NCBI GenBank assembly: GCA_023459495.1
Contig: JAEWTL010000077.1
Location: 1 to 64,000 of the forward strand
Direction of reading: 5' to 3'
Origin: Bacillota bacterium
GTDB taxonomy: Bacteria > Bacillota > Clostridia > Christensenellales > SZUA-584
DNA: 64,000 nucleotides
Made by a program: the position numbers and the translations under genes. Shown here piece after piece: positions 56,422 through 64,000 of this stretch; positions within the stretch are counted from its first letter, which is position 1, and every line of letters starts with the position of its first letter. The notes beneath the pieces were generated by a model. That model saw only the letters and a list, made by a program, of their open reading frames with translations, made no database searches and was not told the DNA's origin.

Positions 56422-58797
56422 TCAGTGGTTCGTACCCTTCGCTTGCTGACGCACATGAATGGCAAGCGGCTTACCCACTTCATTTTGTTCGCCGTTCAAT
56501 ATGATCGTCTCATCCCCATGCCTGAACCGCACAGCATCCCCCGATAGCAGCTTATATCGGACCAACTTACAGTCAACCGCTACGCCGAGAAGGCAGCCGC
56601 GGTACGCAAGCTTAAAGCGATATCCCTGCCATGCCGCCGGAAGATCCGGCCGGAAAACCAGCTCATCTCCCCAGCACCTCATACCGGCGAAGCCCTGTAC
56701 GATACCCATCCATGTACCGGCCATTCCCGCAATGTGGATGCCGTCCTTCGTGTTGCCATGGAGGTCGTCCATATCCGTCCTTGCCGTATCGGCAAAGTAT
56801 TGGTACGCCTGTTCATCGTATCCGATCTCACTCGCAATGATGCTGAAGATCGACGCGGACAGCGACGAGTCATGCGTAGTGCATTCGTCATAGAAGCGGT
56901 AATCCCTCTCCTTCTGCTCAAGAGAGAACTGATTCCACAACAGCAGGAGTGCGAGCACCATATCCGCCTGCTTACAGACCCGGTGCCGATAGATAACTAA
57001 TGGATGAAAATGCAGCAGCAGCGGGTACTTATCTTCCGGCGTATGAGCGAAATCCCATGGCGCTCTGTCCAAAAATGCATCGTCCTGCAGGTGGACGCCA
57101 AGCTGCTCATCATATGGGATGAACATGTTTTCAGCCGCCCGTTTCCACTCCGCCGGTTCATCCATTGCAAGGCCAATCCGGTCTGCCAGCACCCGGTATG
57201 ACTCCGGATGCTTCCGCTGCATCCACTCTTCCACCACGCAGGCATATTCCATATTGAACCGTGCCATCAGATTGGTATAGCAGTTGTTGTTCACTACCGC
57301 CGAATATTCATCCGGGCCGGTGACGCCATTGATGCAGAAGCGGTCGCCCTTTGCAGGGATATAGTCGCCCAGATCGGCCCACAGCCGCGCGGTTTCAAAC
57401 ACCATCTCCGTACCGAAGCGCAGCATAAAATCCTCGTCCTGCGTGGCGTCCATATACCGTTTCACCGCGTAGGCGATATCCGCGTCGATATGGTACTGCG
57501 CCGTACCGGATGGATAGTTCGCCGAGCATTCCTCTCCGTTAATGGTCCGCCACGGATACAGTGCCCCCTTGGCATGGCTGAGCTGCCTGGCCCTCTCCCT
57601 CGCCTGCTCCAGCGTATTATAGCGATATTCGAGCAGTCCTTTGGCCTTTTTCGGCATGCAGTTCAGGAAGAATGGGAGCACGTACATCTCCGTATCCCAG
57701 AAATAATGTCCCCCATACCCCTCGCCGGTCAATCCTTTGGCACAGACCGCACGTTTCCCGTCGCCGCCGGTGGACTGCAACAGGTGAAACAGGTTGAATC
57801 GGATTCCCTGTTGCATTGCAGGGTCCCCGTCGATTTCGATATCCGCGTTGTACCAGAAATCATCCAAATATGCCTTTTGCTCCTGCCGAATACCCTCATA
57901 TCCATCGTGGCATGCCCTGCGCGCTTCCGCTTTGGCATGCTCCGCAAGGTCCTCCTCGCAATAGTCGTTGGAGTCGGTGTAAGCGATATACTTGTACAAC
58001 ACGATCGGCTGTTCCTGCGCAGCATATCCCCGGTATTCAATCTTCACCGACAACGGTTCCTGCGACGGCAGGCAGGCAAACGGGTTTTGCGACTCAAGTT
58101 GGTGTTCCATGCTGCAGGCCAGTGACAGCCCGGAGCCGTTTGCCTTCTGCACGATGCAGCCTGCATGTTCGTCAGCATGGGCATCAATTACGCGCAGCGG
58201 CTTTTCCGTCAGCTCCGCGCCGACACGGGGGTCCTTGTCACAGATCTGGTTGGATACGTTTCCATCCAGCTCAGAAACGAGCGCAATCTCCCCCGAAAAA
58301 TTCAAGGGGGTCACCTCATAGCGGAGCGCGGCAATATGCTTGCGTTTAAAGGATACAATCCGGTCAATGCTGAGCCGGATACGCTTACCGCCTTCCGATT
58401 GCCAAACCACATTCCTTCTCAGGACGCCTTCCCGCAGCAGCAGTGTCCTTGAGTATTCGCTGATTTCACCGCGAGCCATGTCGAAGGCCTCCCCATCCAC
58501 CGACAGCCCGATCCGCTTAGCATTGGTTACGTTCAGCATCGTCTGGCTCTTCTCCGGATATCCGTAGGCGATCTCTCCGTACTGGATGGTTCCGCTTTCA
58601 TAAAAGCCGTTCAGATAGGTGCCTTCAATGCTGTTCTGAGGGTCGCCGTACGCTTCTTCAAAATTTCCGCGAAAGCCGATATACCCGTTGCCCAAAGAAA
58701 ATATGGACTCATTCCTCGTCTGATACTCGGGCTGCAATGCGTCTTCTCTGATCTCCCATTCCGAATATGGATATATCGCCCTGCCTTTTCTGTTCAT
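56422..58797 (-). CDS. GH65 disaccharide phosphorylase
   Basis: 791 residues. Glycoside hydrolase family 65 architecture: N-terminal beta-sandwich (ESIFSLGNGYIGFRGNFEEA), (alpha/alpha)6 barrel with FWDTEMYVLPFFL and the catalytic Glu in GVTGPDEYSAVVNNNCYTNL, phosphate-site region THDSSLSASIFSI, and C-terminal beta domain. It splits an alpha-linked glucose disaccharide (maltose, trehalose, kojibiose or nigerose; I cannot tell which) with phosphate to beta-glucose 1-phosphate and glucose. Its ATG overlaps the transporter stop. Confidence 0.93.
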   Translation of the reverse strand: MNRKGRAIYPYSEWEIREDALQPEYQTRNESIFSLGNGYIGFRGNFEEAYGDPQNSIEGTYLNGFYESGTIQYGEIAYGYPEKSQTMLNVTNAKRIGLSVDGEAFDMARGEISEYSRTLLLREGVLRRNVVWQSEGGKRIRLSIDRIVSFKRKHIAALRYEVTPLNFSGEIALVSELDGNVSNQICDKDPRVGAELTEKPLRVIDAHADEHAGCIVQKANGSGLSLACSMEHQLESQNPFACLPSQEPLSVKIEYRGYAAQEQPIVLYKYIAYTDSNDYCEEDLAEHAKAEARRACHDGYEGIRQEQKAYLDDFWYNADIEIDGDPAMQQGIRFNLFHLLQSTGGDGKRAVCAKGLTGEGYGGHYFWDTEMYVLPFFLNCMPKKAKGLLEYRYNTLEQARERARQLSHAKGALYPWRTINGEECSANYPSGTAQYHIDADIAYAVKRYMDATQDEDFMLRFGTEMVFETARLWADLGDYIPAKGDRFCINGVTGPDEYSAVVNNNCYTNLMARFNMEYACVVEEWMQRKHPESYRVLADRIGLAMDEPAEWKRAAENMFIPYDEQLGVHLQDDAFLDRAPWDFAHTPEDKYPLLLHFHPLVIYRHRVCKQADMVLALLLLWNQFSLEQKERDYRFYDECTTHDSSLSASIFSIIASEIGYDEQAYQYFADTARTDMDDLHGNTKDGIHIAGMAGTWMGIVQGFAGMRCWGDELVFRPDLPAAWQGYRFKLAYRGCLLGVAVDCKLVRYKLLSGDAVRFRHGDETIILNGEQNEVGKPLAIHVRQQAKGTNH

Positions 58798-60134
58798 GCC
58801 TCAGCCTGTCTCCTTTGCTCCAGGTCCGACATGATTTGAGGATGAAGCTTGTCCACCTTGTAGAGCAGAATCAAGGCAAACAGCAGCACGCTCGCAATCA
58901 GCGTGACCCACGCATAATTGAATTTGATGGCACCCAGCGCTTCCGGCGTTTGCTCCACATTGGGAACATAATGTCCGATCGCCAGTATCGTCGCGCACAA
59001 TGCGCCGCCAAGCCCCTGTCCGATCTTGACACCGAGGCTGCAGGCCGAATAAGCGAGACCTGTTGCGCGCGTGCCCGATTTCCATTCCGCATAGTCCACC
59101 GTATCGGCAAACATCGCCCCCAGGAGTCCTGCCGGTATGCCGAGGCCGACATAATTCAGAATGGTGCCCAGAAACAACAGAAACACATTTCGCTCGGAGA
59201 TGATAATGATCACCGCTCCCAGTATTGCAACCACAATCCCCATCAGAGATGCATTCCGTTTCCCCATCTTCTTGGCAATAAGCGGTGAGAAGGCCAGAAT
59301 GATCAGTACGGCGATGGTCGGAAACGTGAGCAGGGCGGACATCAGCTCCGGCTTGCCGATATAGTATTGAAGATAATACGGCGTCGACGTTTGCTTAAGC
59401 ACTGTGCACAGGTTGGCCACTATCGCCATTACCAACAACAGCACCCAGGGTAAATTCATGATAGACTTCAGCCCTTTTTTTACGGGGATCGGCTTTCCGC
59501 CATCCGGCTGCACCCGCTCTTTGGTGTGCGCCCATCCGTTAAACAGTAATGCCGCGCCGATGACCGCAAAAAGCAGCGCGGTCAGGAAAAAGCCCGTGCG
59601 CCCATTTCCCTGTCCCAGCGCGTTCACGAGCGGCCATGTGGCTGCCGAAATCACCAAGCTTCCAACTGCGCCAAGGAGCGTGCGGATCACGTTAATGACC
59701 GTACGTTCCTGCGTATCGCTGGTGAGGCTGGGCAGCATCGCCTGCGTCGGCAGGGCAATCAGCGAGATAAACAGGTTTAAGCCGATGTACGTTACGTACA
59801 TATAGATGATCTTACCGGCCAGACCCAGCTCCGGCGCGGAAAACGTAAGAACGCCAAAGACACAAAAAGGAATCGTAAACCACAGCCAGAATGGGCGGCA
59901 TTTCCCCCAGCGCGTATTGGTGCGGTCGATCAGTATGCCTTCGAACGGATCGGTTACGCCATCGATTATCCGCCCGATGAAGAACAGCGGCGCGATTGCA
60001 GCCACCGGGATATCAAATATGTCGGTATAGAAATACATCAAATAAGTGCTGACCAGTACAAATACCAGATTGAATCCGGTCTCCGTCAACCCATAGCTTA
60101 TCCGTTCAGACCACGGCACCTGTCTTGTTTTCAT
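58794..60134 (-). CDS. GPH-family sugar:cation symporter
   Basis: 446 residues, twelve predicted membrane helices. MelB-type signatures: YLMYFYTDIFDIPVAAIAPL, IIDGVTDPFEGILIDRTNTR followed by WGKCRPFWLW, and the central GLGIPAGLLGAMFADTVDYA with EWKSGTRATG. Imports a glycoside or disaccharide with Na+ or H+. Directly upstream of the phosphorylase, so probably delivers its substrate. Confidence 0.92.
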   Translation of the reverse strand: MKTRQVPWSERISYGLTETGFNLVFVLVSTYLMYFYTDIFDIPVAAIAPLFFIGRIIDGVTDPFEGILIDRTNTRWGKCRPFWLWFTIPFCVFGVLTFSAPELGLAGKIIYMYVTYIGLNLFISLIALPTQAMLPSLTSDTQERTVINVIRTLLGAVGSLVISAATWPLVNALGQGNGRTGFFLTALLFAVIGAALLFNGWAHTKERVQPDGGKPIPVKKGLKSIMNLPWVLLLVMAIVANLCTVLKQTSTPYYLQYYIGKPELMSALLTFPTIAVLIILAFSPLIAKKMGKRNASLMGIVVAILGAVIIIISERNVFLLFLGTILNYVGLGIPAGLLGAMFADTVDYAEWKSGTRATGLAYSACSLGVKIGQGLGGALCATILAIGHYVPNVEQTPEALGAIKFNYAWVTLIASVLLFALILLYKVDKLHPQIMSDLEQRRQAEA

Positions 60135-60158
60135 GCTTTTCCCCTCCCCAAAATCGTT

Positions 60159-60944
60159 TTATACCTGATAAAGCCATGCGAGAAATTTCTGGATCCATTC
60201 ATCCCAAAAATCCCACGTATGCCCGCCTGGGCCTTCATGATATGTATAGTCGATTGCCCGCTTTTGTAAAAGATCGCGGGTGGTCCGGGCGGTGCTCAAT
60301 ATGGAGGGATGATCGTCCGTCCCGCAAATATGATAGATGCGCGGCAGTTGGACACCGGATGCTATCGCTTTTTCCGCCAGCGCAATCGGGTCGTGCTCCG
60401 TCCCGATCAGCTCACTCGCGCCGTCCACGCCGAACACCATTTTGATCAGCATCATCAGCTCGGGATAATTAGCCATCGCCGTGGTATCGCCGTGCATGAA
60501 TGCGCCCAGCGAAAAGGAGCCAATGGCGGAATACATATCCGGCCGCGATAACCCTAATTTGAGCGCACCGTACCCGCCCATGGACGTACCGGCAACAAAG
60601 TTGTCCTCACGCTTGTCCGATATGGGAAAATATCGGCGGACCAGACGCGGCAGCTCTGCCGTAAAGAAATCGAAGTAGGCAGGGCCAAACGCCATGTTGC
60701 TGTAAAAGCTCAACCCGGCCGATGCCATCACCACCGCCAGACCCTAGCGCTCCGCATAGCGCTCAATGTTCGTATGCCGCTGCCATGCCGAGTGATCCTC
60801 GGTCGCACCGTGCAGCAGCCATAAAACCTTGAATTTCTCATCCGGTGCCGCTGTGATATTCCCCTCTGGCTGCGGCAGGACGATATCAAGCATGATGTTG
60901 CTTTTCAACACCTCCGATTTGAAGTTTGCCTGTATCAGAGCCAT
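60159..60944 (-). pseudogene. Esterase interrupted by one in-frame TAG
   Basis: A 261-codon alpha/beta-hydrolase frame (tributyrin esterase/S-formylglutathione hydrolase-like) is open throughout except for TAG at 60744-60746 (ERYAER-stop-GLAVVMASAG). Nucleophile GTSMGGYGA, oxyanion region WLLHGATEDHSAW and final His in YHEGPGGHTWDFW are present. It could be a recent nonsense mutation, a sequencing error or a suppressed stop. First gene of the carbohydrate operon, with AGGGAGGT before its ATG. Confidence 0.85.
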
Positions 60945-60978
60945 GTGGTTACCTCCCTTTAATTATCGCTTATATCCG

Positions 60979-60992
60979 TGGAATCGTTTCCA
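60979..60992. promoter_or_regulatory. LacI-family operator before the carbohydrate operon
   Basis: TGGAATCGTTTCCA, a near-palindrome around central CG typical of LacI-family binding. An identical copy precedes the regulator gene at 62056-62069. It lies 35 bp upstream of the esterase start, so it may control the whole operon. Confidence 0.8.
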
Positions 60993-61027
60993 TCTTCAGC
61001 TGAAAAAAAGACCCCTCTGGTTTAAAA

Positions 61028-62038
61028 CTAAATACTTTTACAGGAATTGCGCTTAATAATCTCGTGGTTCATCATAACATTGCCTTCTTTGACGGTTTCC
61101 TTATTCAGCAGGCGAAGCAGAAGCCGCATGGCCTCCATCCCCATTTCGTACCGTGGCTGCCTCACCGTCGTGATGGACGGGTAGAAGAACGCAGCGGACT
61201 CAATGCCGTCAAAGCCCATTACGGAAAAGTCCTCCGGTATCCTTTTTCCGCTTTCAAGAATCGCCCGGGACACACCGATCGCCATCTCGTCCGAAGCGGC
61301 AAAAATAGCTGTGGGCAGATCGCTTCGCTGCAGCAGCTTCATTGTATTCTCATACCCGGACTGATATTTATAGTTTCCTTCATAGATCAGGGTCTCGTCG
61401 ATCTCAATGCCGTGCTTTTTTAAAGCGCGCTTGTATCCCTGTACGCGAGGGATTCCCGAATTCGGGTCATCGAATTTTCCGGATATCATCGCAATCTTAC
61501 GGTGTCCAAGCCCGCACAGGTAGTCTACGGCATCAAAAGCGGCCTTTTCATTATCAATGCTGACGCAAATCAGATCGGACGATTTGCTTCTGGTGGAGAC
61601 CAGCACAACCGGAACCCCGAGCTCCAGCAGTACATCCCGAAGTTCCCCGTCGATGGTGTTGCTTAAGAAGATGACGCCGTCCGCCATTTTGGCCTTCAGC
61701 ATATACAGTGTATCGATCTCTTTTTCTTTGTTCAGGTCAGAGCTGCTCAGTATGATGTTGTAGTTAAACTGGTCCGCGATGTCCTCAATGCCCCGGACCA
61801 CCTCCGGGAAGAACGCGCTCGAAATATCTGGGATCACCACGCCTACGGTCTGGGTGTATTTGGACCGCAGGCCCTTGGCAATAAAGTTAGCCTTATAGTT
61901 CAGCTCTTTGGCCGCATCCAAAACCAGCTTCCGCGTCTCATCCTTTACGGAAGGGTGATTGTTCAGCGCTCTGGAGGCGGTACCCAGCCCTACACCAGCT
62001 TTTTCCGCCACATCCTTTAACCTGACAACTTGATCCAC
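61028..62038 (-). CDS. LacI-family transcription regulator
   Basis: 336 residues. HTH and hinge VRLKDVAEKAGVGLGTASRA, ALNNHPSVKDETRKLVLDAA, then the periplasmic-binding-like core (GVVIPDISSAFFPEVVRGIE ... ASDEMAIGVSRAI ... GFDGIESAAFFYPSITTVRQ). Effector unknown, presumably a product of the imported disaccharide. Two identical operators mark autoregulation and control of the operon downstream. Confidence 0.95.
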   Translation of the reverse strand: MDQVVRLKDVAEKAGVGLGTASRALNNHPSVKDETRKLVLDAAKELNYKANFIAKGLRSKYTQTVGVVIPDISSAFFPEVVRGIEDIADQFNYNIILSSSDLNKEKEIDTLYMLKAKMADGVIFLSNTIDGELRDVLLELGVPVVLVSTRSKSSDLICVSIDNEKAAFDAVDYLCGLGHRKIAMISGKFDDPNSGIPRVQGYKRALKKHGIEIDETLIYEGNYKYQSGYENTMKLLQRSDLPTAIFAASDEMAIGVSRAILESGKRIPEDFSVMGFDGIESAAFFYPSITTVRQPRYEMGMEAMRLLLRLLNKETVKEGNVMMNHEIIKRNSCKSI

Positions 62039-62055
62039 TATGACCTCTAAAGTTC

Positions 62056-62069
62056 TGGAATCGTTTCCA
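62056..62069. promoter_or_regulatory. LacI-family operator before the regulator gene
   Basis: TGGAATCGTTTCCA, 18 bp upstream of the regulator start, identical to 60979-60992. Confidence 0.8.
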
Positions 62070-62163
62070 ATGTTATTGTGCTATTAATATAACACCAAAC
62101 CGGAAATGTTGTCAAATGAAATATGATTCAATGATCTCCCCTGGTTCACATGCTAAATATGAT

Positions 62164-62203
62164 GAAAACAGCCGTCGAAATTCAATTTCAGCGGCTGTTG
62201 CTG
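62164..62203 (-). terminator. Terminator of isomerase gene
   Basis: An imperfect stem (ACAGCCGTCGAAATT with AATTTCAGCGGCTGT) is followed on the minus strand by TTTT, so the isomerase transcript is separate from the regulator gene. Bases 62204-62269 hold nothing else. Confidence 0.65.
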
Positions 62204-62269
62204 CCCCGTATTCGGTTGTCTGTAAAAGACACTATACAAAGCGTTTCTCTGCTATGGATTTACGCTGCC

Positions 62270-63760
62270 TCATATTGCAGTAACCCGTACATTCATCAGC
62301 GCCGCGACCTTTTCAAACAGCGTGCGATTATGTCCCACGGACATCGCACAATGGTGCGTGGGTGCTTCTGCAAACCATTTGTCCATATACTGCGCCGGGG
62401 CCAACGGAAACCGAACGTGGGTCGAAGTGTTGCCGATGAGCAGCGTCTGCTCCTTCACCGCTTCACCTTCGCTGATGATGAACTTCAGCCGACCATCGCG
62501 CGTCTGCGTAACGCCCAGCGTGGTGATGTCGCCCGCTTTGACATTGGCCTCTACCGACACGCCGCTGCCCTTCTTACCATGGTACAGCCCCATGCCTCGC
62601 AACACCGGCTTGCCCTGTGATATGCGGATATGGAAGGGTCCGTCATGACCCAGTATCATCGTGCCGAAGTTGTAGTCCGCTGCCACGATCTCCGTATAGC
62701 TGCCGCCGGTATCCAGCGTATCACATATCTTCATCGCGACAGCTGTTTTGAGGTCTCCCTCGCCCGCGCACGGGATGCCGCTGGCGGTGAGCAGCGAATG
62801 CCCCACAATGAAGCCGCTCTGTATCTGCTCATAATAGTTGCCGCCCGCGCCATGGTAATAGTACGTGATCGAATCAAGGCCGTATTCTTTCACCATCTTT
62901 TCCTGCGCAACCGCCACCTTGGCCGACCAGCTCAGTTGCTCGTCTGTCGGCTTGCGCGCAATGGGATCGGACGGAGAATCGCCCGAGATTTCAAAGAAGC
63001 GTTCGATCTCCCCAATCTTCTCCTTCACTTCATGTTCCGTAACGCCCTGAAGGTGCTTTTCGAGGTCGCACATTTCCAGCAATTCCACATGCAGCCCCAG
63101 CTGCGCGGAGAGCATCGTATAGTCACTGTACATGTCGAGCATGCCGCTGTAGTTGTTGCCCAGAAAGCCAAACCGCGCGTTTCTGAACATACGCTTCACT
63201 GAGCAGGCTCTGGCCCATTCAGCGATCTCCCTCCACGCCTGTATGGCTTCGGGACGTTCCGCCGTTTTCTCGTCTGTTTCGGAATATGCAGGCGTTTCAG
63301 GCAATCCCAGCAGCCCATTGACGATATGGTAACCGATACCTGCCCGTTCAAACGAGTTGGTAAACTCCGGCACAGGACATGCGCCGCAGTGTGCCAGCCA
63401 CTGCCCGGTGTTGGTATGCAGATAGTTCATCTGTGCCGTAGGCTGCAGGTTCAGGATCACCACCGGAGCAGTGCATATCTGATGCACCGGAAGCACGCAG
63501 GAGCTGGTGCAGTAAGTGGCGGAGTAAAGGAATATCATATCGACATTCTGCTCGTTGAAGTATTCGCCCGCCTGTCGTCCCTTGATTTCGTCGTCCACAA
63601 AACCGAAGCAGCAGACATCCCCGTATTCTGACAGTCGATTGGATATGAATTCCGTATATTCCTTCAGCCGCTGTTCGAGACCTTCAAATTGCGGCCAATA
63701 GGCTTTAAGACCTACGCCATAAAGTCCGATTCTCGCGCGGTAATGTTTGCGTTCCAGCAT
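62270..63760 (-). CDS. Sugar isomerase (L-arabinose/L-fucose isomerase-like)
   Basis: 496 residues from ATG 63760 (GGAGGAAG upstream). The fold pattern, DMIFLYSATYCTSSCVLPVH, VVILNLQPTAQMNY, GIPCAGEGDLKTAVAMKICD and LGHDGPFHIRISQGKP, is that of arabinose/fucose isomerase-type enzymes, with metal ligands likely the Glu of GEGD and the His residues. Substrate is uncertain since several family branches exist. Upstream is the end of another minus-strand gene, so it may be part of a longer operon. Confidence 0.8.
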   Translation of the reverse strand: MLERKHYRARIGLYGVGLKAYWPQFEGLEQRLKEYTEFISNRLSEYGDVCCFGFVDDEIKGRQAGEYFNEQNVDMIFLYSATYCTSSCVLPVHQICTAPVVILNLQPTAQMNYLHTNTGQWLAHCGACPVPEFTNSFERAGIGYHIVNGLLGLPETPAYSETDEKTAERPEAIQAWREIAEWARACSVKRMFRNARFGFLGNNYSGMLDMYSDYTMLSAQLGLHVELLEMCDLEKHLQGVTEHEVKEKIGEIERFFEISGDSPSDPIARKPTDEQLSWSAKVAVAQEKMVKEYGLDSITYYYHGAGGNYYEQIQSGFIVGHSLLTASGIPCAGEGDLKTAVAMKICDTLDTGGSYTEIVAADYNFGTMILGHDGPFHIRISQGKPVLRGMGLYHGKKGSGVSVEANVKAGDITTLGVTQTRDGRLKFIISEGEAVKEQTLLIGNTSTHVRFPLAPAQYMDKWFAEAPTHHCAMSVGHNRTLFEKVAALMNVRVTAI

Positions 63761-63857
63761 GATGACTTCCTCCGACCTGTAAACTTTTCTCAATATTAAA
63801 CCGCACGGCATGTGCATCAAGCCCATACCGCCGCGTGATATCGCTTGGTAACTGTGG

Positions 63858-64000
63858 CTATTTCAGATAGAAGACCTCACGCAGCGGCTTCATCGGCTCG
63901 TCCTGCCCAAGGTCGAAAGACCCCTCCACCATCTTGGAGGTAATTGCGTTCCAGCGCTGGCATGCCTCGCTCTGGTCCAGATACGCGAAGGCAGCCTTCA
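63858..64000 (-). CDS. C-terminal end of an unidentified protein (partial)
   Basis: 47 codons enter from the right and stop at 63858-63860 (KAAFAYLDQSEACQRWNAIT ... MKPLREVFYLK). The N-terminal part is outside the window, and I cannot assign a family from this piece. It lies about 100 bp upstream of the sugar isomerase in the same direction and may share its transcript. Confidence 0.65.
   Translation of the reverse strand, partial: KAAFAYLDQSEACQRWNAITSKMVEGSFDLGQDEPMKPLREVFYLK

Noticed and set aside
60744..60746. TAG read as pyrrolysine in the esterase
   Set aside because: No pyl genes in the window and esterases of this family do not use it. A mutation or sequencing error is simpler.

Overview
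The window comes from an endospore-forming, Gram-positive bacterium, probably a member of the Clostridia/Eubacteriales. It carries a cotJ spore-coat operon, spoIIE and a SpoIID-type protein, uses strong AGGAGG ribosome binding sites and TTG/GTG starts, and looks moderately GC-rich. I cannot name the genus from sequence alone.

About two thirds of the window (561-43292) is an apparently complete temperate siphophage prophage of about 42.7 kb. It sits inside the spore-coat manganese-catalase gene cotJC. The 3' part of cotJC lies at the left end (155-564) and the 5' part at the right end (43289-43482). Joining the halves at a shared TCTT core restores one in-frame protein of about 199 residues. 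The large serine recombinase that should catalyse this ends only 15 bp from the right junction. Several known elements split sporulation genes (skin in sigK, SPbeta in spsM) and are excised in the mother cell, so this is a strong candidate for the same kind of developmental rearrangement.

Prophage layout, left to right: an SOS-controlled Y-family polymerase and its partner (+); a HigB-HigA-SecB toxin-antitoxin-chaperone module (-); then, all on the minus strand and so read right to left in expression order, the lytic programme. That programme starts at the Cro-side promoter near 37.26 kb. It runs through an early region (HD phosphohydrolase, tRNA-Thr, RusA, an SNF2 helicase-DNA methyltransferase fusion, homing endonuclease, replication protein, radical SAM protein, many small Cys-rich proteins, SleB-like hydrolase, ArpU-like late regulator). 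It continues into the late region (HNH, TerS, TerL, portal, protease, capsid, connectors, tail tube, frameshifted tail chaperone, tape measure, Dit, Tal, receptor-binding protein, endolysin, holin). The capsid and tail-tube proteins end in almost the same Ig-like domain. The lysogeny module reads rightward from 37.45 kb: a repressor with two (possibly three) XRE domains, an Ltp-type superinfection-exclusion lipoprotein, three accessory genes (a tail-anchored protein, a DUF4145 protein and a coiled-coil membrane protein), an SOS box, ImmA/IrrE and the integrase.

The right-hand chromosomal flank holds cotJA and cotJB, enolase, divergent spoIIE, a large secreted SpoIID-SH3 protein, a cluster of DnaA-box-like sites, a secreted Ig-repeat membrane protein and tRNA-Pro. 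It ends with a disaccharide-phosphorolysis operon (esterase with an in-frame stop, GPH transporter, GH65 phosphorylase, MBL hydrolase, alpha/beta hydrolase, beta-phosphoglucomutase). A LacI regulator is marked by two identical 14-bp operators. A sugar-isomerase gene and the end of one further gene close the window.
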